From NCBI RefSeq assembly GCF_947241125.1, contig NZ_OX365700.1, positions 4,498,461-4,562,460 of the forward strand: a stretch of DNA of 64,000 bases. The letters are read 5' to 3'. A program made the translations under genes and the position numbers. Numbering within the stretch: the first letter of the stretch is position 1; every line of letters begins with the position of its first letter. Below the pieces are notes generated by a model. The model was not told the origin of the DNA. It did not search any database and worked only from the letters and a program-made list of their open reading frames with translations. The DNA comes from Nitrospira tepida. GTDB taxonomy: Bacteria; Nitrospirota; Nitrospiria; Nitrospirales; Nitrospiraceae. Below, in pieces: positions 35,312 to 44,284 of this stretch.

Positions 35312-36202
35312 CTACAGCGGGCGCTTGACCACCAACACGGGACAGGTCGCCCGCTGCGCGACGGTCAAGGACACGCTGCCCAACACCTCGGCCATCCGGC
35401 CGGTCAAGCCACGGGAACCGAGGACGAGCAACCCGCTGTTCTGCCGCTTGGCTTCGCGGGGCAGCGCGTCTCCCGGACGCCCGACCAGGACTTTCGTCTT
35501 CACCTCAGCCTTCACCCCGTCCAAAACGGTCCTCGTCGCATCCATGGCCCGTTTCGCCAGATCATAGCGCGCCAATTGAATCTGGCGCTTGATCAGGCCG
35601 GGGGGTTGCTTCGTCTCTCGCTGATAGAGCCTGACCTCTTGCTGGTCTACCGGCGGAACGACGGACACCAGGCCGATGCGCCCGATCTTGGGCAGGTTCG
35701 CCACGATCCCGGCGGCGGTCTTGGCCCCTCGCGAGCCATCGCTCGCCAGGAGCACCGTCAGCGGAACCTTGAGCTTGGTCTGAGCCGGAATGAGCAACAC
35801 GGAACAGGGTGCGTAACTCAGCAGCCGTTGCGACACGCTGCCGAGGACCAACCCCCTCGCGGCCTGGAGTCCTCGCGTGCCGGTCACGATGAGGTCCGGC
35901 TGGGTCTCCCGAATCAGCTTGAGCAGTTCGTAGATGGCCGGCCCCTGACGGAGAGCGCATTTGATGTCGCGATAGCGTGTGCGCAGGACCAGGGTGGCCC
36001 GCTCCAGGACGGCTTGGGCTTCATCCGCCCGCCTTCGCTCGACGCCGGACCGCGGCTCTCCCGGCAACGTGTCGAGCACGTCGAACGGTTCGATCACATG
36101 CGCGATCGTGATGCGCGTTCCGGGTGGATGGGGAAAGTCTCTCATCCAGGCGAGCACGGTATTTGCGTAAGAGGATTGATCCACGGCCAGCAATATTTGC
36201 AT
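35312..36202 (-). CDS. Tandem universal stress protein (two UspA domains)
   Basis: A 296-residue protein with two UspA folds. The first (1-145) begins QILLAVDQSSYAN and ends with the nucleotide-binding GTRGLQAARGLVLGSVSQRLL; the second (~148-296) starts TVLLASDGSRGAK and ends with GSRGLTGRMAEVLGSVS. G-2x-G-9x-G(S/T) motifs in both suggest ATP binding. The next gene on the strand is a phosphoribosyltransferase; such pairs occur in stress or energy-limitation gene groups. Confidence 0.93.
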   Translation of the reverse strand: MQILLAVDQSSYANTVLAWMRDFPHPPGTRITIAHVIEPFDVLDTLPGEPRSGVERRRADEAQAVLERATLVLRTRYRDIKCALRQGPAIYELLKLIRETQPDLIVTGTRGLQAARGLVLGSVSQRLLSYAPCSVLLIPAQTKLKVPLTVLLASDGSRGAKTAAGIVANLPKIGRIGLVSVVPPVDQQEVRLYQRETKQPPGLIKRQIQLARYDLAKRAMDATRTVLDGVKAEVKTKVLVGRPGDALPREAKRQNSGLLVLGSRGLTGRMAEVLGSVSLTVAQRATCPVLVVKRPL

Positions 36203-36261
36203 CGTGCCAGTCTCCCTGTCCGAGTTGGTGAGCGTTCAGCGACTCGTCGCGCCGGCCTCGG

Positions 36262-36963
36262 TCAGCCACTGCGACCGGGCTCCTGTGGAGGCGGCGTCCG
36301 TTTCAATGCGGCGCGCATGCCTTCCAGGCACGCCAGCACTTCCTCGTCGTCGATCTGATGAAAGTCCGCATAGAATTGTCCGATGCCATAAAACGACGAG
36401 GGTGTGTGCAGGATGACGACCTCGTCGACCAGTTCGCGCAAATCTTCCCGAGCCCGGTCCGGCCCTACCGGCACCGCCGCCACAAGCCGCCCGACTTTCA
36501 TCTCACGCAAGGCCGCCAAGGAGGCATAGAACGTCGCGCCCGTGGCGATCCCGTCATCCACGAGAATGACCGTGTCGCCCGCCAACGCCGGCAGCGCGCG
36601 TCCCTGCCGATACCGCTCGATCCGCCGCGCAATCTCCCGCTGCTGGCGGCCGATCTCTTCCTCCAACTCGCGGGCCGGCACGTCGTAAGAGTCCAGCACG
36701 TCGCGGTTCAGGTATCGATAGCCGGTTTCGGCCAAGGCTCCCATCGCCAGTTCGGGATTGCCCGGCGTTCCGAGCTTCCGGGTCACCAGGACATCAAGCG
36801 GAAGATGGAGCGCCAGGCTGATCTCATAGGCCACGACGACCCCGCCCCGCGGCAGCCCCAGCACGATTGTCTGCGGGGCATCTCGATATCGCACAAGCGC
36901 CTGGGCCAGTTGCCGGCCCGCATCGCGCCGATCCTTGAACAGATAATCTTGTCCCCACGGCAT
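36262..36963 (-). CDS. Phosphoribosyltransferase family protein
   Basis: A 233-residue type I phosphoribosyltransferase-like protein: VLGLPRGGVVVAYEISLAL at the start, LVTRKLGTPGNPELAMGA, and the PRPP loop VILVDDGIATGAT. It is the cytosolic 'PRTase with alpha/beta hydrolase partner' type; the matching hydrolase may be the gene at 28271. The ATG at 36963 follows AAAGGG. Nucleobase substrate unknown. Confidence 0.88.
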   Translation of the reverse strand: MPWGQDYLFKDRRDAGRQLAQALVRYRDAPQTIVLGLPRGGVVVAYEISLALHLPLDVLVTRKLGTPGNPELAMGALAETGYRYLNRDVLDSYDVPARELEEEIGRQQREIARRIERYRQGRALPALAGDTVILVDDGIATGATFYASLAALREMKVGRLVAAVPVGPDRAREDLRELVDEVVILHTPSSFYGIGQFYADFHQIDDEEVLACLEGMRAALKRTPPPQEPGRSG

Positions 36964-37014
36964 AGGTTGCCCTTTCCGATCTCTTCGATCCCGCCGATCC
37001 AATCGATCGGCCGA

Positions 37015-37677
37015 TCAGAATACAACTCGTTCGGACACGGTCGCCGCCGTGATTCCGCCGGTCTCCACGGCCCATGTGAACTCCTTGACTCTTTGTCTCA
37101 GCCGCTCCAGGAGTCCCTGATATGACGAGTCGCGGATGATCTTCTCAAACTGCCCGCGGTAGTTGCGCACGAGACTGACGCCGTCGATCACGATATCGTA
37201 CACCAACCACTCGCCCGATCGATTGAGGAGTCGATAGTCCATTGGAAAATCCGCCTTGTTCGATACGACCTTGGTTCTGACCTCCGCATAGGGCCCGTCC
37301 AGCCGCTCGCCGACATAACGGATGTCTTCGCCGGCATAGCCTTCGATCCTGTCCGCATAGGTATCCGTCAAGAAGGATCGAAAGAGATCGACGAACTCCG
37401 TTCGCTCGGACTCGCTGAGTTGTTTCCATTGTCCTGCCAACGTGCGCTTGGACATTTCCTCGTAGCTGAACCGAGCCCCGACCGCTTCTTTCAGCATGCG
37501 CCGGCGCTGTGCCAACCGTTCGGGGCGCTTCAGGGTCTCATCCCCCAATATGCGCAGCACCTCGGTGACCGTGCCCCGTACGGCCTCCGTCGGAGGCACC
37601 GCCGCCTGGGCGACGCCGACTGCGAACAGGGCGGCGGCGCCGAGGCGACCACACCAGGATTGCGCAACTCCTTTCAT
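37015..37677 (-). CDS. MlaC/Ttg2D-like phospholipid-binding protein
   Basis: A 220-residue exported protein: signal peptide (GAAALFAVGVAQA), then the Tol_Tol_Ttg2 fold with RFSYEEMSKRTLAGQW, the FRSFLTDTYADRIEGY helix and NGEWLVYDIVIDGVSLVRNY-type ending. In other bacteria MlaC shuttles phospholipids between outer-membrane MlaA and the MlaFEDB transporter; no other mla gene is in the window. ATG 37677 is preferred over 37686 on context; both give the same mature protein. Confidence 0.87.
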   Translation of the reverse strand: MKGVAQSWCGRLGAAALFAVGVAQAAVPPTEAVRGTVTEVLRILGDETLKRPERLAQRRRMLKEAVGARFSYEEMSKRTLAGQWKQLSESERTEFVDLFRSFLTDTYADRIEGYAGEDIRYVGERLDGPYAEVRTKVVSNKADFPMDYRLLNRSGEWLVYDIVIDGVSLVRNYRGQFEKIIRDSSYQGLLERLRQRVKEFTWAVETGGITAATVSERVVF

Positions 37678-37690
37678 CAGCGGCATCCGG

Positions 37691-38308
37691 TCAGAACAAC
37701 GGATGATGGGGAGCCGAGGTAAACGGGGCGTTCTTGGGCGCATCGCCGGCATTGCCGACGAAGCGCCAGACGCCGGCGTCTTTGACGAGATAATGCACTT
37801 CGCGAAACCAGCTGTCGATCGTGATTCGCTTGCCGCTCTCACGCTCGGTTCCGTAGAGCCCGCCGGTGCAGGTGAATTCGGCGTTCCATCTGGCGCCGGT
37901 CCGGAAGAGTTTCACCTGGGAGAAGAGATGGGTCGAGGACAGCGCATCGTAGTGCGTAAACACCTCTCCCCATACGCGGCGGACATCCGGCAGCTTCAAC
38001 CCATGATAGTTATAGTCTGCCGAATAAAAACCCATGAGTTCATCCAGACGTTGTGCCTCCACCGCCTGCTCCATCCGCTCAAAGTCGCCCAGCGCTTCAG
38101 CCACCATGGGGTGGAGCGTCGCCTTCGGGTCATAGGGTATCGTCTGCGTCTCGACCTCCACGGAGGCGTTGGGGACCAGATACATCGCAGCCCACGATTG
38201 ACTGCCGAACCACGACCAAAGGATCACAACCCCCATGACCCATCCAATCAGGCTCACCGGATTTTTCACCTTCGCCTTGCCGACCGAGGTTGTGACTGTG
38301 CGCAGCAT
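37691..38308 (-). CDS. Exported protein of unknown function, NTF2-like
   Basis: A 205-residue protein with an N-terminal membrane/signal segment (VSLIGWVMGVVILWSWFG). The rest resembles the SnoaL/NTF2-like cone fold: VEAQRLDELMGFYSADYNYHG early and WRFVGNAGDAP late. It precedes the MlaC-like gene by a few bases and is probably co-transcribed. No catalytic motif can be named. Confidence 0.7.
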   Translation of the reverse strand: MLRTVTTSVGKAKVKNPVSLIGWVMGVVILWSWFGSQSWAAMYLVPNASVEVETQTIPYDPKATLHPMVAEALGDFERMEQAVEAQRLDELMGFYSADYNYHGLKLPDVRRVWGEVFTHYDALSSTHLFSQVKLFRTGARWNAEFTCTGGLYGTERESGKRITIDSWFREVHYLVKDAGVWRFVGNAGDAPKNAPFTSAPHHPLF

Positions 38309-38756
38309 GCCATTGCTTGACCGGCGTGAAAAATATACGGTCCCCTCATCAATAGACAGTGATACCGGTGAGCAAGAGGGAGGCCACTACGCCGACGGCG
38401 CTATTCCCTCAGGATCACGCGCAACCTGTTGATTTTGGATGGCCGGCGAGCCGAGACCCCGCTCCAGCGAAGCAAACTGCTACATCGCGAGCGCCCTCCG
38501 CTGTAGCGAATAGTCCCATTCATGGATCCGGTTCGACCGTTGGAGTCCTCAACTCTATGGGTCACCCTTCGATCGGCGCGGCCATGGGAGGAAAAAACCC
38601 TGGAGTTTTTTCACCGCTCCGGCTATAGGAAGGTGGTCCGTAGAGGGCTGTGGCGGCGAAGTCTTGGCGCCGACGAATCGAGCGGTGATGATTTCGGCGC
38701 CGCCGTGCGGATTCTGCCTCAGCATGGAAGATAGACATCGATGAAGGAGGTTTCGA
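38309..38756. other. Intergenic region between divergent genes
   Basis: No convincing gene. It holds an inverted repeat GAAAAAAC / GTTTTTTC (38591-38612) and the ribosome site GAAGGAGG (38743-38750) of the barrel protein. Promoters for both divergent genes must lie here but none stands out. Confidence 0.5.
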
Positions 38757-39413
38757 ATGCGGCTGTCTCGTGTTGCGCTGATTCTGCTGGTCCTGCTGGG
38801 TTGGTCTCTGCCGGCCCTGCTCGTTCCCTCCGCCGTCCAGGCGGAAGAAAAATGGAAACAGACCTATGAAGGCGTGAAGCCAGGCACCTGGTATTTGGGC
38901 GTACGGGCCGGTTTCACCCCCTTGACGCAAGAGTTGAGACGGAACACGGATACGGACGTGGGCCACCTGCTGAACTTCCAAGCGATGTATGCCGTCAATA
39001 AATGGCTGTTCCTCGGCATGATGATCGAGTGGGAGCGGCACTCGGTGGACCAGGAACGGCCGAGCCTGAATCTCGGCCATTTGGATACCGTGTCGGTGCT
39101 GCCCACGCTGGAACTCCGGCCCTTTCGGGTCGGGCCGATCAGTCCTTATGCCAACATGAGCTTCGGCGTCAACGTGAACGGGTTTGGAGAGGACCGCGGC
39201 AACATCGGCAACACCACGATCAGCCCCAGCAACAATTTCGCCTGGCGGCTTGGCTGGGGCGCGGACTACGCGCTCACGGAACAACTGGCCCTGAACGTGG
39301 AAATGGCCTACAAGCGCAACGACGGCCATGTCACGATCGGCAACGTGCGGTCGGATGATTGGAACGCCTCCTCGTTTGGGTTTCTCGTCGGCGTGCGCCT
39401 CTTCTTCTTTTGA
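38757..39413 (+). CDS. Outer-membrane beta-barrel protein
   Basis: A 218-residue protein with a signal peptide cleaved about residue 28 (PSAVQA-E) and alternating hydrophobic strands typical of small OmpW/OmpA-like barrels (FQAMYAVNKWLFLGMMIEWE; WGADYALTEQLALNVEMAYK), ending in the C-terminal aromatic GVRLFFF required for barrel insertion. A strong GAAGGAGG site precedes it. Function unknown. Confidence 0.87.
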   Translation: MRLSRVALILLVLLGWSLPALLVPSAVQAEEKWKQTYEGVKPGTWYLGVRAGFTPLTQELRRNTDTDVGHLLNFQAMYAVNKWLFLGMMIEWERHSVDQERPSLNLGHLDTVSVLPTLELRPFRVGPISPYANMSFGVNVNGFGEDRGNIGNTTISPSNNFAWRLGWGADYALTEQLALNVEMAYKRNDGHVTIGNVRSDDWNASSFGFLVGVRLFFF

Positions 39414-39420
39414 GCGAGCG

Positions 39421-39445
39421 CGGGAGCGGGCCTTGCCCGCTCCCG
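39421..39445. terminator. Bidirectional hairpin between convergent genes
   Basis: CGGGAGCGGG (39421-39430), loop CCTTG, CCCGCTCCCG (39436-39445): a perfect 10-bp stem directly between the stop codons of the barrel gene and the glycosidase gene. No U tract on either side, but position suggests shared termination or transcript protection. Confidence 0.55.
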
Positions 39446-40864
39446 TCATTCCCCCTTCCCGTCTGCCGATCGAGCAATCTGCACGTCCAACACAAGCACC
39501 CAGTCATTTCCGCTCCGGACCTCTCCCGGCGCGTCGAATTCGCGGGTTCCCCTGTTCACAAACCCGCCCACGGGTATCGTTTGCCCGGTTCGCGGATCGA
39601 ACCAGGATGCCGTCCCTGGAGCCGCTAACCGTTCCAGGTTCGCGACCACCGAGCCGCCGGTGGGAAGATAGATCCAGGCATAGGTGCCGTCCGACGCGCG
39701 GGTCGCTTGAGCGTGGTGGATGCCACGTCCAGGATCGGACGCGATGAGGGATTGATCCGGAATACGCGTGAGCATGGGGCGTGACTCCACCAGCGTTCGT
39801 AGATGCCGAAGCTGTCCGGCGGCCGGCGCATCCAGAGCCTTTTGCCAATGTCCGCGTTGCCCGTTGCTGGTGGGCTCGCCCGGCACATAGAAAATCTCGA
39901 TATCGTTGTGACCATAGACATGGCCGAACGCGCCGGCAAAGACCGCCCAATAGGCTTTCCTTCGCATCACGTCCTCGCCCACACGCGGACCAGGGCCGGG
40001 CGCCCCCATATAAAACCCGTCTGGTTTGGTGTCATAGATCGGCTCGGCATCGATCACAGGCTTGACAGGCCGGCGGTCGTACTCCATCGCGACCAGCTCA
40101 TAGGCCTCCCCGCAGCGTCCTCCCGACCAATGGCATTGCCAGGCTTGCGCATCATCCATATGGCCGGACTGGAGCATGTTGAAATCGAGCCAGGGCTCTT
40201 GATGAAATTCTGGTGCGGAGCTGGCCGGGGCGCCGGGATGAATCGACATGAGCTGCCGCCCGCCATGCCCCAATCGCAACCCTTCGGCCATGGCCACAAA
40301 CAGGGCACGTTGTTCGTCGGAGAGGGTCGGAACATAGTCGTTGATTGAGTCATACTCGCCGCTGACGACCCAGATGACGTTGGATCGATCCCGATAGCGG
40401 GTACCGAGCCACAGTCCCAACCGCCTTGCCTTCTCCGCATCCCCGTCAAATGCCTGCTTGTAGGCCTGGCCCCACATCACCACGAGATCGACGTAGAGTC
40501 CCTGCCGCGCCGCTTCGTCCACGATGAAATCGACGTGCCGCCAGTAGGATTCGCGAGGGCGATCGGTGTCGCCGTCGAGGAACGGAGACTCCCGAAATCC
40601 CATCCAGTCCTCGTTAAACCCGCCGGTCACCTGAATCCCTGTGAATCCTTTGGCCGCGCGATCCGTCAGGTAGAGGCGAATGTCGTCGTTGCTGAGTTTC
40701 GTCAGGGACCAGGCGGTGTCGCCCAACCAGAAAAAAGGGGTCCCGTCCTGCGTGACCAGGAAATGCCCGTTGTCGCTGACCCGCAGCGGGGACAGCGGCG
40801 CGGCGCCCAGACAGAGCAGCGCCGACAAGACTCCATAGGCGAGCAGGCCGATCCTTCGCGTCAT
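39446..40864 (-). CDS. Exported DUF4038 glycoside hydrolase (apiosidase-like)
   Basis: A 472-residue protein from ATG 40864 with a signal peptide (GVLSALLCLGAAPLS). The DUF4038 TIM-barrel start is clear (HFLVTQDGTPFFWLGDTAWS), followed by barrel elements VDLVVMWGQAY, VIWVVSGEYDSIND and KPVIDAEPIYD with candidate catalytic acids. The last ~90 residues match the C-terminal 'putative collagen-binding' domain common in this family (YAWIYLPTGGSV...WFDPRTG). Likely cleaves an extracellular polysaccharide; the substrate is unknown. Confidence 0.88.
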   Translation of the reverse strand: MTRRIGLLAYGVLSALLCLGAAPLSPLRVSDNGHFLVTQDGTPFFWLGDTAWSLTKLSNDDIRLYLTDRAAKGFTGIQVTGGFNEDWMGFRESPFLDGDTDRPRESYWRHVDFIVDEAARQGLYVDLVVMWGQAYKQAFDGDAEKARRLGLWLGTRYRDRSNVIWVVSGEYDSINDYVPTLSDEQRALFVAMAEGLRLGHGGRQLMSIHPGAPASSAPEFHQEPWLDFNMLQSGHMDDAQAWQCHWSGGRCGEAYELVAMEYDRRPVKPVIDAEPIYDTKPDGFYMGAPGPGPRVGEDVMRRKAYWAVFAGAFGHVYGHNDIEIFYVPGEPTSNGQRGHWQKALDAPAAGQLRHLRTLVESRPMLTRIPDQSLIASDPGRGIHHAQATRASDGTYAWIYLPTGGSVVANLERLAAPGTASWFDPRTGQTIPVGGFVNRGTREFDAPGEVRSGNDWVLVLDVQIARSADGKGE

Positions 40865-41091
40865 GATGAGTTCGCCGATCCCGGGATGATGAACCAGGCA
40901 GACGATCCCATGATACAAACGGGCCGGACCCTGCACAACTCCAGGGACATCCCCGGTCCAATGTCGGGGGCTTGGGCAGGCGAATGGCGCCGCAAGCGTG
41001 AAGCGGTCAAACAGTCGGCAGTGAAAGAGAACCCTGCACGCAGTGAGCTGATTGCCGGGGAGAGGCGGCTCTGCGAACGAAAGATCGCCGG

Positions 41092-41415
41092 CTACGCCGG
41101 TTTCGCGTAGAGAAACAGATGGAGCCGTTCCTGTTCTTCCGGGCGGAGCGACTGAAACTGGACGCCGAACTCGCCGCGCGAAGCCCAACGCACCAGCGCC
41201 CGATCGATCTTGATGGCGCTCCGATCGTCAGGAAGGTGGATGAACAGGGCCAACCCTTCGCCCACCGTGACGGGCGTCGGGCTTTCCACCGCACAGCCGC
41301 CGATGGAGAGGTTATAGAGGCTCCCCTGCTTGAGTCCGACGCCCTGGCTGTCGGGCGTGACAAACAGGACGGGAAGATCGACCATGTGGCGCGGATGGGC
41401 TCGGAGTTCCTGCAT
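41092..41415 (-). CDS. PilZ domain protein
   Basis: A 107-residue protein that is a single PilZ domain: RAHPRHMVDLPV (the RxxxR c-di-GMP motif) and NLSIGGCAV (the D/NxSxxG motif). It should bind cyclic di-GMP. ATG 41415 has GGAG at the right distance; the longer upstream frame is rejected. It lies 104 bases after the cbiZ end and may share that transcript. Confidence 0.9.
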   Translation of the reverse strand: MQELRAHPRHMVDLPVLFVTPDSQGVGLKQGSLYNLSIGGCAVESPTPVTVGEGLALFIHLPDDRSAIKIDRALVRWASRGEFGVQFQSLRPEEQERLHLFLYAKPA

Positions 41416-41518
41416 CGACTCCGCCTTTCTCGATGGAAACGGCCGGCCGATGACCGTTGCGCTTGGAGCGACTCTACAGCGAATCCGGCCGATCGGCCAA
41501 CGAAAACGGACCGGGCGA

Positions 41519-42259
41519 TCATGTCCGATCATTGCGCAATCCCTTGGCCACCGCACGGCCGACGAGCCGCCCGATCAATTCACCGATCGTCGTATGGGTT
41601 CCGCTGTAGCGAATCGACGGTCCGTCGCCTCCGGCGATGACGACCGCGTCCGTCCCGGTCCCCGTAGCCCCCGGCCGGCCGGTCCAACTGGGAACTCCCG
41701 CCTCCAACAGAACCGCGGTCTTGCTTTCCGTCGCTACCTGCACCGCCGTGACCATCGCCGACATCGTGAGGGCGGCATTGGTGATCAGGATGATATTGAT
41801 GGTCCCGGCGCCCTGCGTCACCCAGCGCCGCCCGGCCAGATCGGTCGGCTCGCCGGCCCTGACGGCATTCGTCACGCCCACCGTCACGAACCCTTCGACC
41901 CAGAGATTGTTTTCCTCCTCGCGACAAACCACCAATCGGTCCAACAGCACCGCCGTCATGAGCCCAACGGTCGGTGGAGGAGCCTGGAGCGCCGCTGCCA
42001 CGCGCCCAAGGTATCGGGACGGATCACCCCATCGCCGCAAGACAGAGACATCGGCGATTTGAGGAGAGGGCGACGCGCCTTGAATCGGGTTGTCCGGGAC
42101 CTGATGGTTGATGATGGAGCGGGCCTGGACCAGGCCTCCGCCCCGCGGCGCAGAAGACAAGACGCGCCGAGCCCGGCCCAGATCGATGAGCAAGGTACGG
42201 TCTTTCACCATCCACTTGGCCGGCACCCTCTCGGATGGCCTGTCTGCTCCTCTACCCAT
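41519..42259 (-). CDS. cbiZ: Adenosylcobinamide amidohydrolase CbiZ
   Basis: A 246-residue protein of the CbiZ family: RVLSSAPRGGGLVQARSIINHQVP near the start, VGVTNAVRAGEP, GTINIILITNAAL and the C-terminal GRAVAKGL. CbiZ hydrolyses the amide linking aminopropanol to the corrin ring of (pseudo)cobinamides, giving adenosylcobyrate for rebuilding. It is the last gene of the cobamide operon. ATG 42259 overlaps the cobD stop by 8 bases; ATG 42211 is an alternative closer to the domain. Confidence 0.9.
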   Translation of the reverse strand: MGRGADRPSERVPAKWMVKDRTLLIDLGRARRVLSSAPRGGGLVQARSIINHQVPDNPIQGASPSPQIADVSVLRRWGDPSRYLGRVAAALQAPPPTVGLMTAVLLDRLVVCREEENNLWVEGFVTVGVTNAVRAGEPTDLAGRRWVTQGAGTINIILITNAALTMSAMVTAVQVATESKTAVLLEAGVPSWTGRPGATGTGTDAVVIAGGDGPSIRYSGTHTTIGELIGRLVGRAVAKGLRNDRT

Positions 42260-43337
42260 GCAGAGCGGCCTCGATCGCGCGCAGCAGCAGGTCGTTCTCC
42301 CTCGGCGTCCTGATTGCGACCCGAACCATGCGTTCGGTGAGCCCGGCGATCGTCGAACAGTCCCGAACCAGCAGGCCGCGATCGCGGAGCCGCTCGGCCA
42401 CATCAGAGGCGCGGAGGGAAGCCGGCAGCTCGATCAGAAGAAAGTTGGCCTCGGAGGGAAAGACCTGGAGGTCTGGTATTTCGCGCAAGGCCCGGCCGAG
42501 CCTCGTTCGTTCGTCCGAGATCAATGCCAGAGTCTTTTTTCGATAGGCCGTATCCTTCAGACCGGCCAGGGCTGCGGCTTGAGCCAAGACATTGACCGAC
42601 CAGGGAGGCTGTCGCCGCCGCACCTGTTCGACGACGTCCGGTTGCCCGGCCAGGTAGCCGATCCGAAGCCCGGGGATGGCGTAAAACTTGGTGAAGCTTC
42701 GGAGGACCAGGAGCCGCGGATGCTTTGAGACCTCCTGAAGCATCGAATGCTCCGGCGCAAACTCAATGAAGGATTCATCGACGATCGTCCAGATGTGCCC
42801 ATCACCCAGCGCCGCAACGAGCTTGAGCAGATCACCCTTCCCAATCACTCGGCCCGTTGGGTTGTTGGGATTGCAGAGAAAGACCGTGTCGAATCGCCCC
42901 TTCCCCGTCCGCATCAGATCCAGTGCTTCTTCAATCGGAGGTCGATAGTCATCGGCGCGCGATGCCGAGACATGCGTACAATGGCCTCCCGCTCGGTGCA
43001 CGGCCCGTTCATATTCCGAAAACGTGGGCCCGATGATCAGAGCCTTGGTGATCGAGAGGGCGATGGGCAGCAGGTACAACAGTTCCATCGATCCGTTGCC
43101 GATCAGATAATGGGCCGGAGTGAGACCGGATCGTCTGCTCAGAGCCTGGACTAGGTCGTGGGCTTCCGGGTCCGGATAATGGCGCAGCATCCACTGGCTT
43201 TTTCGCAACGCCCGCAGGACCGAGAGAGACGGCCCCAGCGGGTTGATGCTGGCGCTGAAATCCACCAGATCGGACGGACGGCAGCCTCGTTCGCGGGCCG
43301 CGCGATAGAGGTTCCCCCCGTGGATGTCCTCCTTCAC
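42252..43337 (-). CDS. cobD: L-threonine-O-3-phosphate decarboxylase (CobD/CobC, PLP-dependent)
   Basis: A 361-residue fold-type I aminotransferase-like enzyme. It shows VDFSASINPLGPS, CNPNNPTGRVIG and the PLP lysine in LRSFTKFYAIPGLRIGYL. It makes (R)-1-aminopropan-2-ol phosphate for the nucleotide loop. The GTG start at 43337 overlaps the cbiB stop (GTGA), a pattern seen elsewhere in the window. Histidinol-phosphate aminotransferase is the close alternative, excluded by the operon. Confidence 0.92.
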   Translation of the reverse strand: MKEDIHGGNLYRAARERGCRPSDLVDFSASINPLGPSLSVLRALRKSQWMLRHYPDPEAHDLVQALSRRSGLTPAHYLIGNGSMELLYLLPIALSITKALIIGPTFSEYERAVHRAGGHCTHVSASRADDYRPPIEEALDLMRTGKGRFDTVFLCNPNNPTGRVIGKGDLLKLVAALGDGHIWTIVDESFIEFAPEHSMLQEVSKHPRLLVLRSFTKFYAIPGLRIGYLAGQPDVVEQVRRRQPPWSVNVLAQAAALAGLKDTAYRKKTLALISDERTRLGRALREIPDLQVFPSEANFLLIELPASLRASDVAERLRDRGLLVRDCSTIAGLTERMVRVAIRTPRENDLLLRAIEAALHG

Positions 43338-44284
43338 CACAGCACCAAACAGGCCAGGCCCGCCGCAAGGGCTGAGGCAATCCACATCAGCGACAGGGCT
43401 TCGGGAATCAATTCCGGTGTCAGAGGCCGGACGGCCGTGCCGATCATCGGCCTCGCCTTGACGATCCCGTCATAGACGTTCGCACCGCCCAGTTGAACCA
43501 GCAAGGCGCCGGCCATGGCCGCTTCCGGCCTGCCGCTGTTGGGACTTGGATGGTGTCCTCCGTCTCGACTCAGCACGACCCAGGCTTGATGCAATCGAGC
43601 GAGGCTCCGATAGCGCAGGCCCGCCGCGACAGCGATCAACAGACCGGTCACTCGCGCCGGCAGCCAGTTCATCACATCATCCAACCGGGCCGAGGCCCAG
43701 CCGATGTGGCGAAAGGGAGGTTCGGGATGGCCGATCATCGAATCGAGCGTGTTGACGGCCTTGTAGGTCCAGGCCAGCGGTGCTCCCCCGACGGCCAAAA
43801 AGAACAACGGCGCGACAATGCCGTCGCTGGTACTTTCCGCCACCGTTTCGACCGTGGCCCTCACGATCTCGCTTTCGGAAAGCGAAGCCGTATCCCGCCC
43901 AACGATCCGGCCGACCGCCCGTCTGGCTTCGTCCAACGACCCGCCGACAAGCGCATGCCACACAGCCTTGGCATGGTCCTGGAGATCGCGGGCCGCGAGC
44001 GCCAAGAACGAAAAGACCATCTCCACCATCAGCCCAAGCTGCGGATGGAGCTGATGGGCCCCCTGCACCAAGCCCCAGACGAAGCCAAACACAAGACCTG
44101 GAACCACCAGCGTGACCGCGACTCCGGCGGAGGTTGCGACAATCCGGTGCCCAACCGTAGACAGCAGGGGTCGTTCGAGCCTGTCGATGAGGCAGCCGAT
44201 CCACCGGACCGGATGCGGCAGCCATCGAGGATCGCCGATCGCGAGATCCAAGGCGCAGGCCCCGAGGAGGACGGTCATGGTCAT
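43334..44284 (-). CDS. cbiB: Adenosylcobinamide-phosphate synthase CbiB
   Basis: A 316-residue polytopic membrane protein with the CbiB signature LDLAIGDPRWLPHPVRWIGCLID at the N-terminus, followed by ETVAESTSDGIVAPLFF and YKAVNTLDSMIGH. It attaches aminopropanol (phosphate) to adenosylcobyric acid. A second ATG six bases downstream is possible. It overlaps cobS and cobD by 4 bases each. Confidence 0.95.
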   Translation of the reverse strand: MTMTVLLGACALDLAIGDPRWLPHPVRWIGCLIDRLERPLLSTVGHRIVATSAGVAVTLVVPGLVFGFVWGLVQGAHQLHPQLGLMVEMVFSFLALAARDLQDHAKAVWHALVGGSLDEARRAVGRIVGRDTASLSESEIVRATVETVAESTSDGIVAPLFFLAVGGAPLAWTYKAVNTLDSMIGHPEPPFRHIGWASARLDDVMNWLPARVTGLLIAVAAGLRYRSLARLHQAWVVLSRDGGHHPSPNSGRPEAAMAGALLVQLGGANVYDGIVKARPMIGTAVRPLTPELIPEALSLMWIASALAAGLACLVLW